A stretch of DNA of 64,000 nucleotides from Sparassis latifolia. Lineage: Eukaryota > Basidiomycota > Agaricomycetes > Polyporales > Sparassidaceae. The position numbers were made by a program, and so were the translations under genes. Position 1 is the stretch's first letter. Each line of letters starts with the position of its first letter. Below, piece after piece: positions 1 to 12,145 of this stretch. The notes under the pieces were generated by a model that saw only the letters and a program-made list of their open reading frames with translations, was not told the origin of the DNA and searched no databases. The stretch spans positions 2,046,001 through 2,110,000 of the forward strand of contig CM031555.1 of NCBI GenBank assembly GCA_018466975.1. The letters run 5' to 3'.

Positions 1-2925
1 ACATATGGCTGGTGAAAGGAAAACCATGGCGCGAGGTAAGTATCCCGACAGACTGTCTCGAGATCTTTTTAACACCGCGTTCAGGACATGCGTCGCTACG
101 CGTCTCCGATCCTCAAGGTGTCGTTCGACGGGCCAGATGTGCAGGAAGAGTCCCTGTACGAACTTCTACGAGTCCGTTCCCTCACCCAGTCTGTCTGGGG
201 CGCATATTCCTGATGCTGCGTTTTCCCAAGCCGTATGGCCGCATTGAAGAGATCACTCGGCCGACACCTGTTCCCGCGGGCACTCTCCGGTCCTCCACCG
301 TGGCCTTCCGCCGCGTACGCGCTGCAGTGGTCGCTCATAATGCAATCAACAATATCAGTATCCCGTCGGCGCTGAACGCGTCAACTGTGACTAGGCTGAG
401 GACTAACTATGAGGTGCCTATCCAGGCACATGTAGTGAGGAACTATGTCGCAAGCCACCCCAGGATATTCTTGCCGGTTCTGTTCTTCTTGATTGGAACT
501 CTGACCTATACAGTGAGTTGCTTGTGAACAGAGTATTCCCTGCCGCGTTTACGTAGAAATGTAGATTTTCGATCCGTTACGCGTCCTCATGGTGGAAGGG
601 AAGATGCAGGACTGGTTTAACTTCGAAGGTGCGGTTTATCGTTCTTTTTTAAGTTGTGCTCATATACTGTAGAGTTCCGAATATTCAAGTGGCTCCGCAA
701 CAACACGCTCGATAGGTTTTACATCACGCCTACCGCCGGCGTCGATGCTACAACGTCGTCGGGGGACGTGTGGAAGGAGCGAAACGATGCGGAGACTGCT
801 CTGAATCAGTACCTGGCCGATATGCCGAGTGCGCATGGTTTCCTGCCGATGTCATCGTTGGTGCTCACTGCTCTGATCATTCATAGCCACCGTGGCATTC
901 GTGCACGGCCCACAGGGAAGTGGCAAGTCCAGTCTGATATCTGCCATTCTGAAAGAACGTGGACGGTGCGGTTTTTTATGCAGAGCGCCACATTTATAGC
1001 ATTTATGTTCACTCCGCTTCTGGCAGAAAAGCACTGGTGATTGACGTTGCTGAATTCTCCAAGGCAAATTCGGAGGTGAAGCTTGTGTCCACGTTGGCGC
1101 AGCAGACGGGTTACTGGCCGGTGCTCTCAGTCTTCAACTCGATGAACAACCTGATTGATGTTGCGAGTGTCGGGCTCATCGGCCAGAAAGGTGCTCTCCT
1201 CTACCGTCTATTTGTCACCCTTGCTAATTCTTTGCTGGCATTCACCAGCGGGTCTAAGCTCCTCCCTCACCGACCAAATCAAGCAGGTTCTCGAGGTGGT
1301 CGGTAACGGTCTGACACGTGTCAACGCCGCGCACCGCAAGGAGCGCCAGCACGCTGTCAAGAGGGAACATGTTGAGGAACTGAGGAAATCAGAAGGAGCT
1401 CGGGTGATGTCTCGTATTAAGGAGGGACATTGGCACGACGGGCGTCTGGATTACGTCGCTGGGACCGGTTTGATAAGCGAGCTGGGCGTCGGCGACGAGT
1501 CATTTGGCCAGACCGACGTCCCCCTCTTGCGGTCGCTTGCGTCTGAGAAGGAGGTGGAGGGTAAGGAGAAGGAGAAAGAGAAAGAGGAGGCGAAGAGGAA
1601 GCAGAAGAGCGTGGAGGATCTGCGTGTTGTCGAGTCGATGCCCATTGTGATCGTCAAAGGCTTTGGGGCGAAAGGGAGTTGGGCAAGTGGAGCGAGTAAG
1701 GAGGTAATCCTCGACGAGCTCGCTCGGTGGGCCGCTACTCTCGTGGAGAACCAGGTACGTCTGTACCCGTATAGAGCGCTACGGGTTCCACAATTCCTGT
1801 CAGATTGCGCATGTCGTGGTCGTAAGCGACAACCGGGAGAACGCCAAGAGGTTGGCGAGAGGCAAGCGCCTTTTCTCTTTAACTTTGCGCACAACTGAGC
1901 TTCGTCCGACCGTTAGCACTCCCTTCACAGCCATTGCACACGATCAAGCTCTCGGATGCCGACAATGCTAGCGCACTCTCGTTCATGAAGCAGAAGCTGC
2001 ACGACTCTGGCGTGGAGATTGACTTCACTCGACAACAGAGGACGTATGTGGAACGTCTCGGTGGGCGCGCCAGCGATCTGGAGAGCGTGAGTACCCTGTC
2101 GACGTCACTAACGAGCATGATGCTGACGATGCGATATCTACACAGCTCATCAACAAGCTGCGGAACGGGGAAACCGTCGAGAACGCTGTGGAGGACATCA
2201 TCACGCGCGGTGTCAGCGAGATCCGGAAGAACGCGTTCGGAGACGAAACCGGGGATTCTAGGAATCTTCCTTGGACGAGGGAACAGGCTTGGGCTTTGAT
2301 GAAGCTTTTGTCAAAGCAACCTGAGGTATGCCATTATTGGCTTGGTTTTAATATGTCCTGCTGAAGGGCGTTACCAGGTCTCATACCACGAAGTGGTACT
2401 ACAATTCCCATTTAAGAACGACGAGGCGCCTCTGCGGAACATGGAGCAGGCCGAGCTGATCTCTATTGGTACACAAAACGGTAAGCGTGATTCCTATATC
2501 ATTACTAGCAAGTCCATTCAATGAGTCCATACCAGGACGACCCTCCACTATCAGTCCAGGAAAACCAGTGTACAGATATGTCTTTGAGCGCTTGGTTCGA
2601 GGTAGGTTTTCCGCAATCCTGTCTCGATGTTTGACAATAACCCGGCGATCTAGACACCGTTTTCCAAGCCACTCAAGATATTGCGTTCAACGAGAAGGTG
2701 ATCACAGCGTCGGAGAGCATTGTGAAGGCTTGCGAGCTGGAGCTGCTAACACTCAAGGACGTCGATGCCGGCACATCACTATTCTGGGGATCGAGGAGGG
2801 CAGTGAGCCAACGCACTGACTATCTCTTAAAAAAGATGCGGATCGCAGAAGAGAAGATTGAGGTCTTGGAGAAGCAGAATCTAAATCTGAAGAAGATACT
2901 GGCGAAGGATGCTCTTAAGGGCTGA
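1..2925 (+). CDS. YME2: Yme2/RNA12-type mitochondrial inner-membrane protein (5' partial)
   Basis: Fungal Yme2 is an integral inner-mitochondrial-membrane protein with a matrix RRM and an AAA-like RNA12 domain; it influences mtDNA maintenance. The gene enters from the left edge, so the N terminus is missing. Exons that join in frame: 1-35, 85-171, 231-512, 565-628, 673-828, 887-965, 1027-1190, 1249-1754, 1804-1861, 1917-2086, 2146-2325, 2378-2480, 2536-2601, 2654-2925. The RRM end reads ELLRPYGRIEEI; a membrane segment (RIFLPVLFFLIGTLTYT) precedes the first large soluble domain; a P-loop (HGPQGSGKS) is rebuilt across the intron at 829-886; the C terminus is coiled-coil. The intron at 1862-1916 has a GC donor (GCAAGC). 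A Glu/Lys-rich stretch lies near 1550-1610. It is convergent with the nucleoporin downstream. Identification rests on recalled family sequence. Confidence 0.88.
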
Positions 2926-3488
2926 AGCACTAACATACCTCTAGCGAGGGATGCTGTTTTGCGGTTTTATCGCGGTCTGTTGGAATACCACCACATCCCT
3001 GAGTTTGGCATCCCGTCATTCAAACAAGCTGATATGTATTAGAACATCAATGGACGTTGCCATTGATGTTGATACGACACACCCTGATGCGCTTTCCTAC
3101 GCACTCATGGTGGACCTTTGGTCCTACAGACGCCCTCTACCTACGATGGTACAAATGTATATACGGCCTTGAGCCAAGGGGTACTCCTACGCACATCCGC
3201 GTGCAAATATAATACGCAATGCATAGGCCTTGAGCCTTACAGACAACCTAGATTCTACCTACCAATGATGATGATGATAACGACGACGATAACGATGATG
3301 AGCGGCCTTCAGCCAGCGATGTGAAAGGTGTCCACGATGAGATCAGAAAGCAAATTGTAAACAATTGAAATGGTTGTCTGGACAGATGTGATGTGCTTGT
3401 GATATCGAAACTTGAGAACTGGAGACGGTCGGCGAAACTGAGAGGGAAACAGATATAAGAACGAGCCATCCAAGGGCAACGGTATAAG
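2926..3488. other. Convergent 3' intergenic spacer
   Basis: 563 bp between the YME2 stop and the nucleoporin stop (genes converge). It should hold both 3' UTRs. I see no conserved ORF; the only marked feature is the short GAT/GAC-type repeat at 3263-3301. Confidence 0.6.
3263..3301. repeat. GAT/GAC-rich simple repeat
   Basis: A run of about 39 bp built of GAT, AAC and GAC triplets lies in the spacer between two convergent genes. Probably a microsatellite; no function inferred. Confidence 0.7.
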
Positions 3489-6400
3489 TTAACGTTTAGC
3501 GTTTCTTCGGTTGGGAAGCCGCCTCATGGGCCTATTCTCTTTCGGAACGGGAGGAGGCGCAGATCCCATCACGAACATGACCTCGCCAGGTATGGCTGGT
3601 TGTTGTGCAGGATTTTCCGGGAAAGGCGATGATGGGGATGGTACAGGAGTTTGTGCAAAGTGGAACTGCACGGGTGCCGCGCTCTGCTGCTGAGGAAGCC
3701 CAGGATTGGCAGCAGCGGGAGAAGCTGGTTGGCTACCAAACCTGAACTGGTTTGCCGGCGCGCCAGCAGAAGTGGGACTGGGCGCGAAATTGAACGCGTT
3801 TGGCGGATTAAATGTAGAGGGACTCGCCGGGTTAGACGGGGCGGTCGACGGTCGCTGGCCGAATGCACCGCCCGGCGATGGGCCACCGAACGGGAATGCC
3901 GCAGCTGCCGATTGTGCTGGAGCCTGATTGAATGGCGAGGGAGGGAACGGGCTCGGCGACAGTGGCGACTGCGTGCTCTCCTTGTGTCCGAACGTAAACC
4001 CACTTGAACCTGCCTGCTGTCCGAACCCAGCAAATGTGGTCTTAATCTCTGGCTTTGCCTCAGGCTTAGCTCCGAACGGATTTGGGTTCGATGCGAAATT
4101 GAAGGACGACGAATTGTTCTGGTTGGGCTGTCCGAAAGGCGACACACCAGAGGTCCCACTCTGACCAAACGTGAAGCCAGTCTGGACCTTCGCTATCTCC
4201 GGCTTCGCTGACCCGTTCATATCCATTGAACTGCCGCGTGTCGGGCTCTCGTCCATCATCACCTCCGAATCATGCGTGTGCGGGGGCGTTGTCGGTCTCG
4301 CAGACGTCGTGGAAGAGCCGAAAACGAAGGGCTTGCTCGATACGTCTGTACCGTGGCCGCCACTCGGCGGAGCACCGAACGTGTACGCAAGCTTTGCCGC
4401 AGGCGTCGAGGACGGAGAAGCGCCGAACGAGAACGGAGATTTCGCATTGGTCCCATCGGAAGGCGCTGAAGCCGCAGGCTGGCCGAAGGCTGAGCCAGCA
4501 GAAGGGGCAGCATCGAAGAAAGACTTCGGCTGCTCTGCAGCTACAGCGGGCGCAGATGGAGTGAAGGAGAACGCGCTCTTCGGCTGCTCGGCAGCAGGGC
4601 TACTCGCCGCAGCCCCACCAAATCCTGCGAAGGGAGAGGGTGCCGCGGGCGCATTACCAAAGAGCGACGGCTTGAGCGGCTCCGCCTTGGCTTCGGGTGC
4701 CTTCGCCTGTTCTGCCTTGGGAGCGCCGAAGGTGAACGGGAACGAGGGGGGTGCCGAAGACTCCGCCGGTTTGGCCGGCGTGGCGAAGAACGATGGCTGC
4801 GCGGGAGCGGCGGGCGTAGCAGGGGCCTCTGCAGGCTTTGATGTGGTGGCGAAGCTAAATGGCGACGGCGCACTAGTCTCTGCAGGCTTTGGGAAACCAA
4901 ATGATGGAGTGCTGTGCTTGGGCACTTCCGCAGGTTTAGGAGGTGTGGCAAAGCTGAACACGGACCCGCTGGGCTTGGACACTTCCGCAGCCTGCGAGGG
5001 TGCCGCAAAGTTGAACGCAGGAGCGAGAGACTTGGGCTCCTCTGCGGGTTTCTGCGGGGCACCGGATAGAGTGTCGGGTGTAGCAGATGTTGCGGATGGC
5101 ACACTACCGAACAGCGAGGTCGAGGGTTGCACAGGGGCCTCCTTCGCTGCAGGCGCAGGTCTGCCGAACAAGGACGTTGGGGTCGACTTGGGCTGTTCCG
5201 TGGGCGTCGGTGCAGTAGGCTCCGCCGCCTTCGCCTCGCCTAATGCGGATACCGCAGGCCGCGCCGCCAATTCTGAACTGAACATCGGGGAAGGTGGGAC
5301 CGTGACGGCTTGGGTGACGTTCGCACCTGCCTTCAGGAGAGCAGAATTCGTGAAGAAGTTCGGGATAGAGGAGCCTTCGGTACGCGCAGGCTGGGCACTC
5401 GTGCTTGGAGCAGATGGGGCAGGCGCAGGAACAGGCGGGGCGGGGGTCGGCGGGGTGAGGGAGAAGGATGGCATAGTGGATAAGGCAGGGGTGGTCGGCG
5501 CCACCGTTAATGTCTCAGGCGTGCTCTCTGCGGCCACTGTCGGAAGAGCTGTAGCGGGGGCGGATGCCAGCTTTGCAAACACCGAGACAGGTTGCTTGGG
5601 AGCCTCTGTAGGTACGGGGATTCCTTTGGAAGCCGCCCAATCGGCGAAGGAGAACGGCAAAGCCGTCAGCGGGGGCTCTTTCGCATCGGTCGCGTCGTGG
5701 GTAATGGGCGCCTTCTGTGGCAAAGATGAGCTTCCATCAAACACTGAATATGAGGCGAAAATAGACTTACGTCGTTCACGAAGCTGAATCCTGGAGGTAG
5801 CACAATTTTCTGTGCCTCCTTCCGCCCTTGCACTTCCTTCGTCTGCTCCGCCTCTGTAGCCTTCCTAACCTCCTTTCTAACGTTCGCCTCCTCGGTCGCC
5901 TCAGTGGTCATCTGAATGTCCAGCTCGTCTTCGTTGAACTTTGCTGAGTACCGCCCGGTTGTTCTGGTGGATGCGGTGGCTGCATTGGTTGCAACCGGGC
6001 GCGTTGGGCGTTGGATATGGTTTCTAGACGTCGTAGTACGACCCACACGAAGAGAAGACTGCGTGCGCCCAGGGACGGGTGACGCGGGTACCGCGGGAAG
6101 CAGCACGGGCGGCGGGAGTGTCTCGGGAACGGCGAGTTCAGGCTCTTCGTACTGTAAAGAATCGTCCTCGTCTTCCTCCATCGCGTTCTCGCGTTCCTTC
6201 TCTTCCTCTTCCTCCTCCTCCAGGCGTCGCTTAGCCAGCAGCTTCTTCAAACCCCCCCGTCCGGCATATGGACTCACGCTTGAGAGGTCCTCATTGCCCT
6301 TCCCTGTGTCCACCATGCCCAGGCGAGGCTTGTTGTCTTGCTCCTTGTGCAATAGAGTTGGCACGGAGAACCTCTTGGGCCGGAACATGTCGGGGATCTT

Positions 6401-7543
6401 TGGCGACCCGCGCAGACGCGAGGGTAGGAGAGGCGTCTTGTACACATCCAAATCGTGAAGAGCTTTCTCTGCTGCATTGATTGGACGGTAGTACGCTGGG
6501 AAACAGACGAGGTCGTTAGCTACATCGACAAGCATCTAACTGATCAACTGACCGCTGCTGGCGACCTCAGAGCCTAAGAAGAGCGGGCTGTAGGGACCCA
6601 AACCAGCCTGATATGTGAAGTAAGTACTAAGACAGGTCGGACACAGCATAGTACACACCCCGCGATGCGATCCGAGCGATCCGAGCGTGAGGGTAGGCTG
6701 CTGAGGTTGCTGCTGCTGCACCGACTGTGGTGTCTTCACGAAGACGGGGTTGGTCATGAGCGCGGCGAGGGGCGGCGGCTCGGAGGCGTCGCGGTCGCGG
6801 CGGTGAGGCATCGGGCCGAAGCGCTGGCCGGACGGCTGCGGCGTGAGCGAGGTGCGCATGCGCACGTGGAAGGGCGCGCAGGTGGGGGACGAAGTGAGGT
6901 CGCGCGGCAACCCGGAGGGGATGGAACCCATGGAGACATCGCGAAGGGAGCCACGTGTGGCGTTCAGCATGGCAGGAGGGTCCATGGACTGGGTGCGCGC
7001 GATCGCGCTGGGGGCGGCATAGGATGCACTTGCGTGAGGAGAGTCAGTGTGGCGGGTGTGCTGCGTCTGGGAAAAGTTCGGAGGGATGGCGATGGATGAG
7101 GAGCGGTCCTGAGCGGGCTGAAGATTGCGAGGCGCAGGTGGGGGTGGAGGCACAACACGGTCGGGAATATCGAGGTAGCCATGGGATATCTGGTGCTGCT
7201 GCTGTTGTGTTTGCGCTTGCTCCTGTACCTGCTGGGGCGGCGGGGGATGCTCTTCATATCGTTTCCTCTTACTGGCGCGACCAGAACCCTCCCGGTCTCC
7301 ATTTAGGGGGGCTGTGACGACCCGGCGCCGCTTGGCGGGGGTGCCGTTGACCCCGGGTGTATCTTCAAAATCGTCGGATGAGACGGACTGCGAAGCAAGC
7401 CTTTCTGCTGAGCCGAACCAGGTGAGAGGAGAATAAACGATGTTTTTAAGGGTGCCCAAGACGGAAGATGTGCGAGAGACTCTGCCCGAGCGATTGCGAC
7501 GTCTCTCGGGGCGGTTTTCTCTCACAGAAGCCAAAGAGGGCAT
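3489..7543 (-). CDS. FG-repeat nucleoporin, Nup1/Nup124 (Nup153-like) type
   Basis: Nuclear-basket nucleoporin that binds importins through FG repeats. Exons (minus): 7543-6659, 6607-6541, 6495-5771, 5714-3489; total 3903 bp, 1300 aa, with every junction in frame. The N terminus is basic, followed by LGTLKNIVYSPLTWFG, resembling the membrane-binding amphipathic helix of Nup1/Nup60. Next come a basic (KRRR) NLS-like patch, Gln/Pro-rich linkers, an acidic/EK-rich block around residues 400-430, and then about 700 aa of Ala/Pro/Ser-rich sequence with many FGxP/FxFG cores (FSFATPPKP, FTFGAPK, FTFGHKE). The C terminus is Arg-rich (RRLPNRRNAKR), as in Nup1. The third intron ends 5' of the FG region. 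The long antisense ORF over the FG region reflects GC-rich repetitive coding. The exact ortholog name within the Nup1/Nup124/Nup153 group is not settled. Confidence 0.85.
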
Positions 7544-7904
7544 GATGGCGATTCGAATAAGGAGGAGTGGGAGACAAAGAGAGGATTATAAGGCGATCAA
7601 CGTCGCGGGCAGAGGACAACTCTCTCAAGCGTTTCTCCGTCACGCGCCGTCACCTTCCATCACGCGCTGTCACACCACGTTACCCCGACGCGTCCAATGC
7701 TTGACCGACTCCGAATCCTCGACGACCACGCCCTTCCCCCCTCTCCTTCCCGGCACTCACAGCGTCGCCGACGACCTTCTCTCGACGTATAACGGCTTTT
7801 GTCGTTCTGTGGCGCGTCTGTAGTCCTTGACAACACTCGCGCTATTGTCTTTTGTCGACCTCTGGCTAGCCGCTAGCGGAAACAATTGGCTACAGCTTCA
7901 CATC
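7544..7904. promoter_or_regulatory. Bidirectional promoter, nucleoporin / gamma-tubulin
   Basis: 361 bp separate the divergent start codons of the nucleoporin (7543, minus) and gamma-tubulin (7905, plus). The stretch is C/T-rich on the plus strand with no clear TATA box. Shared regulatory DNA is inferred from geometry alone. Confidence 0.45.
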
Positions 7905-9759
7905 ATGCCCCGCGAAATTGTCACAGTCCAGCTGGGCCAGTGCGGCAACCAAGGTGTGGTTCCATCGTCGAGTGCACGCACCACCATGTCTGACCAGCGT
8001 CCGATATAAAGTGGGTTCCGTGTACTGGCAGCGCCTCTGTGCGGAACACGGCATTAACAAGGAGGGCATTCTAGAGGAATGGGCTACAGAAGGCGGTGAC
8101 CGTAAGGACGTCTTCTTCTACCAGGCCGATGACGAGCACTACATTCCCCGCGCGATTCTGGTCGACCTTGAGCCTCGGGTATGTGCCCAATATCCTCGTG
8201 CTTCACTTATTGACCTTGGCTCAGGTTATCCATAGCATATTGACATCACCATACGCGAATCTCTACAACCCTGAAAATATTTTCGTGTCACAAGATGGCG
8301 GCGGAGCCGGTAATAATTGGGCGCAGGGATACGCCTCGGGAGAACGAATATACGAAGAGGTCATGGAAATGATAGACCGAGAAGCAGAGGGTAGCGATTC
8401 GCTAGAGGTATCTATCCCACCCTCCGCTGCGGCCTTATGAGCTCACCCTTGCAGGGCTTCATGCTCATGCACTCAATAGCAGGAGGGACAGGCTCCGGCC
8501 TGGGATCATTCCTCCTAGAACGTCTCAATGATAAATTCCCCAAGAAACTCATCCAGACATACTCCGTCTTCCCGAACGCCCAAGAAGGGGATGTCGTCGT
8601 ACAACCGTATAATGCCCTTCTAACACTGAAACGCCTAACGAACCATGCCGACTCCGTGGTCGTCCTCGACAACGGTGCTCTTTCGCGAATATCGGCGGAC
8701 AGACTGCATGTACAGACCCCTTCGTTTGACCAGACGAACCAACTGGTGTGTCTACATGCTGTACTACGTTATTTCTCGCCAATTATTGCGGTAGGTCGCC
8801 ACCGTCATGGCAGCTAGCACCCAAACTCTCCGATACCCAGGGTACATGAACAATGACCTGGTCGGGATCATCGCATCGCTCATCCCGACGCCCCGCTGCC
8901 ACTTCCTCATGACTTCCTACACGCCCTTCACCAGCGATCAAATCGACAAAGTGTGTCTCGTATTCGCACCCTAGCCGTGCGCGATATTGACTGTCTCATC
9001 AGGCCAAGCCCATCCGGCGAACCACAGTGCTCGACGTGATGCGCCGCCTGCTGCAGCCGAAGAACCGCATGGTCTCGACGACGCCGAGCAAGACCGCGTG
9101 TTATATCTCCATCCTCAACATAATCCAGGGCGACGTAGACCCTACCGATGTGCGTGCCGCGCTGTCTTCGCTGTAGACGTCGCTGTGCTGATTTCGTGGG
9201 ACAGGTGCACCAATCGCTCCTGCGGATACGCGAACGCCAGCTTGCGAACTTCATCCCTTGGGGTCCCGCCTCCATCCAGGTTGCGCTCACGCGCAGGTCG
9301 CCATACATCGCGACGAACCACCGTGTGAGTGGGCTCATGCTCGCGAACCACACCAGCATCGCTTCCGTGGGTGTTTTCCTCCCCTCTACGCGGCGGAACC
9401 TAGCTAACGCGTGCCTGTTAACGGAAACGGCAGCTCGTCAAGCGGATGATCGACCAGTTCGACCGATTGCGGAAGCGGAACGCATTCGTGGAGCAGTACA
9501 AGAAAGAGAAGATGTTCGAGAACGGGCTCGAGGAGTTCGACGACGCACGGTACGTCTTGTTATGTGATACCCCCGTGCGTGTGCTGAGTTAATTGTCCGT
9601 TATGTTGCAGGGCGACGGCGGAAGAACTCCTCAAGGAGTACAAGGCGTGCGAGAGCCCCGACTATATCACTTATGTACGTACTTCGCCTGGCTCATGCGC
9701 GCCGCTGAATTCTCACTGGCTCGCCCCAGGGATCCGCTGATGCAGAGCCTGCTACTTGA
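7905..9759 (+). CDS. Gamma-tubulin
   Basis: Microtubule-nucleating GTPase of the spindle pole body gamma-tubulin complex. Exons: 7905-7953, 8012-8178, 8225-8407, 8455-8745, 8795-8950, 9003-9149, 9205-9366, 9434-9549, 9611-9674, 9730-9759; the frame is kept at each junction. It starts [16 protein letters not shown] and carries the tubulin signature GGTGSGLGS (exon 4). The gamma-specific stretch [14 protein letters not shown] separates it from alpha and beta. The C-terminal tail is short (SADAEPAT) and lacks the long acidic tail of alpha/beta tubulins. An upstream in-frame ATG at 7827 exists, but homology supports the start at 7905. The short 5' exon and the density of about 50-bp introns are typical of basidiomycete tubulins. 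Confidence 0.95.
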
Positions 9760-10018
9760 TCAAACGTGCTCGTGTATACCTCATGTCGGCCTTGTTATTG
9801 TATCTCTTGGGTTGATGTTCTGTGTTTGCTGTTTCTTCCGTCACAACATCATGAAATGTATCACTTTATGCGCGGGGCGATCAGAAGATGCGATATATGT
9901 GCGAGCGACAGTTATGTATGACAAAATCTAGTAAGACACTGGGTGGTAGAAAAATAACACGTGCAGCAGACGAGAGATGAGACGAGTGCGCCGTATGAAA
10001 GAGCAAAGGAGGGGCCAA

Positions 10019-10775
10019 CTACGGTGCCTTCGGCCCCCCCAGCTTCTTCCCAATATCCGCACCTACACACACGCTTGTCAGCCACACGAAAATCATGTAA
10101 AGAGACGAGAGGAGGGAGCGTACCGCGCAGCTTGACGCCGAGCACGCGCTCGAGCTTGGCGAGGATCTGCGGGTTCGGGATGGCACGCCCAGCCTCGTAG
10201 TCCTGTAGCACGGACGGCTTCTCGTTAATCTTCTGTGCGACGTCCTTCTGCGAGCTGCTTGTCCATACGCGCTGTTTGCATCGCCTGTGCGACACGGATG
10301 TGAGGACTCTGCGTGCAATACGGAGGAGTAGAAGGAAATGCGACGCACCTTCCCGACGGAGGGCGCGATCTTCGGTGGGGGTGCTACTTCATTCTCGCGG
10401 TCGAGCTTGGCTATTCGCTGGTGGTCGGTGCCTGCAGACACAAAAGCACACAAGGCATAAGAAGAGGTAACAAGATCGGATAGGGGACAGACGGACCTTG
10501 ATGCGCCTTGTTGGTCGCTGCTGTAACCTTCTTCTCAGTAGCCACGACAGCGCCTGACCGGCGGGCCTGTCTCGACACCGCTCATTCAGTCATCGCAAAG
10601 CATTTCAGAACTAAAACATACAGCTACAGAACCGAACAATAGGCTGATCAGCCTCCGTGGAAACTGATAAAAACTGTACGGACTGACCGTTCAAATCAGA
10701 GGTATTACGGGTGACTTTGGGAGCCTTGGCCTTATAGCCAATGACGGTCTTGCTCTCCCAATCAGCGTCGGACAT
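10019..10775 (-). CDS. MBF1: Multiprotein bridging factor 1, with apparent frameshift
   Basis: Conserved coactivator bridging TBP and bZIP activators such as Gcn4; also linked to reading-frame maintenance and ribosome collisions. Exons (minus): 10775-10680, 10566-10497, 10431-10349, 10284-10124, 10062-10019. The start [20 protein letters not shown] and the HTH part ([20 protein letters not shown], then [12 protein letters not shown]) are typical, as is the basic end. The fourth exon is 161 bp where 3n+1 is required. It begins [10 protein letters not shown] in one frame, but [11 protein letters not shown] lies in another; the shift falls near 10245-10255 (one extra base). Either a sequencing or assembly error or a real lesion at the start of the HTH domain. 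An alternative acceptor at the shift would restore frame but drop about 13 conserved residues. The first intron (10567-10679) is long for this window. Confidence 0.85.
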
Positions 10776-10982
10776 TATGTATACTATCTTCTATCGTGTG
10801 TACGTGTGGTTGTGCGGAGGTAGAGAACAGAGAGATGATGAGTGTTGGGAGCGGGGAATAGTCGCATAGGTTTATATATGTACCGCCTTGTGCTCACCGC
10901 TCAAGTGGATGACTCAGCTTCCGCTGGCGCTTACGCCTGACTCCGAGCCTTGTCAAGTGCGAAGTTGTTCCGCTGCTACGAT

Positions 10983-11030
10983 ATCAGTCCGCCGCCCTCC
11001 TCCCTCTCATAGAACTGATTTTGTAGTCTG
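10983..11030. repeat. Dispersed repeat, copy 1
   Basis: Shares ATCAGTCCG, a C/T-rich CCGCCCTCC core and CTGATTTTGTAGTCTG with 11863-11912 in the same orientation; flanks are unrelated. It could be a conserved end of an old mobile element. Confidence 0.5.
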
Positions 11031-11862
11031 AGTGTGAAGAGAGCAAAGCTTTTTGATCCGCACACGACCACAAAAGAAGAATCGGAACTGTGCCGTGTAT
11101 CTCTAGGTTCTACGCGAATATTTTGTGCTCTCATGACACCGCTGTGATTTTTTGAAGACTTGTGGTAAGCGCATCTAGCCTGAGCAAGTGAAGGTCGCAA
11201 CTGCACCAATAATCTGACCAGAATCCGACCGAGCTAATACATCACCAGGTGAAGGGGGCACGATATAGAACCGCGAAGCCTGGAGTCCCAGATCAGTGTT
11301 CCACAGCGCCGTGAGTCAGAAAGGCAGGACTCCGTCAACAAGCAGCGGAATAGTCTCCCAAAGGCTGCACAATATTTCATCTTGAATGCAAGGAACCCGA
11401 CCATTCTCCTCCGAGTCAGTGATCCAGTTGCGTCACACCTGCGCGTATCGCTGTAAATCATCCCTCATCACGAACCATTCTCGATGCCACTACCCGCGAA
11501 TTATGAATCTGAAGAGACTCTGCATTCTTGCTGCACTCTGTGCCAAGCCAAAGGTGCCCGGCCAGGCGCGTCCCGTATAGTGGGTGTTGCATACTGCTGT
11601 GAAACTTTCAGGGGAGCCAGAAACCTCTCTGCGCTCGGTAACACAGGCCGGCACATCCAGGTAAGTCTGAATCCCCGCCGACGAATTGACACAAATCTAA
11701 ACATCAATAGATACATCTTTTGAGGCCCGGACACTGTATGAGTCAAAACGATGTCAACCATTGTCGCCCACCGTCGCCCACCAGTTCAGCGCACAGCGTC
11801 ATCTGCAGTGAGTGATAATGCATTAATCACAAGCCATCAGCCTATGATATTTCGATAGCTGT

Positions 11863-11912
11863 ATCAGTCCGTCCCTCCGCCCTCCCATAAGTAGAGCTGA
11901 TTTTGTAGTCTG
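11863..11912. repeat. Dispersed repeat, copy 2
   Basis: Second copy of the motif at 10983-11030; both end in CTGATTTTGTAGTCTG. No TSD or TIR was found around either copy. Confidence 0.5.
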
Positions 11913-12004
11913 CATTTGGGAGGTTATTCGATAACTATGCATCCTGGTCCCCTTGGAATTTGGAATTTGTCACCACACCCTTTCAAAGAAAATTTGCGTT
12001 CTAG

Positions 12005-12145
12005 TTCATCCAGTGGCACGAGGAGCGCCTGGCGGATCAAGACGAACTGACGGACCCGACGGAGAATAAGTGGAAAGCCTACGCTTGGGTCTTGACCTTC
12101 GCCGAGGCAGCATGGCCAAAAAATGAGTGGAAGAGCAGTGCCAAT
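12005..12145 (+). pseudogene. Exon-like coding fragment, unrecognised
   Basis: An open 47-codon stretch lies between a CTAG acceptor and a GTCAGT donor; it contains the Trp-rich phrase ENKWKAYAWVLTFAEAAWP and reads like real protein. I do not recognise the family. It may be an orphan exon of the decayed gene downstream (TPR region) or of another lost gene. Confidence 0.3.

Larger units (their letters stand above)
10776..12004. other. Gene-poor stretch with two copies of a short dispersed repeat
   Basis: About 1.2 kb without a recognisable gene beyond the MBF1 promoter. It holds two same-orientation copies of a roughly 48-bp motif (10983-11030 and 11863-11912). Short ORFs here match nothing I recognise. 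Confidence 0.4.

Noticed and set aside
4171..5787. 538-aa plus-strand ORF
   Set aside because: Antisense shadow of the FG-repeat exon; Ala/Gly-rich from codon bias of the repeats, no family features.
7827..7904. Upstream in-frame ATG extending gamma-tubulin by 26 residues
   Set aside because: Tubulins start at the MPREIV position; the extension is hydrophobic 5' UTR-like sequence.
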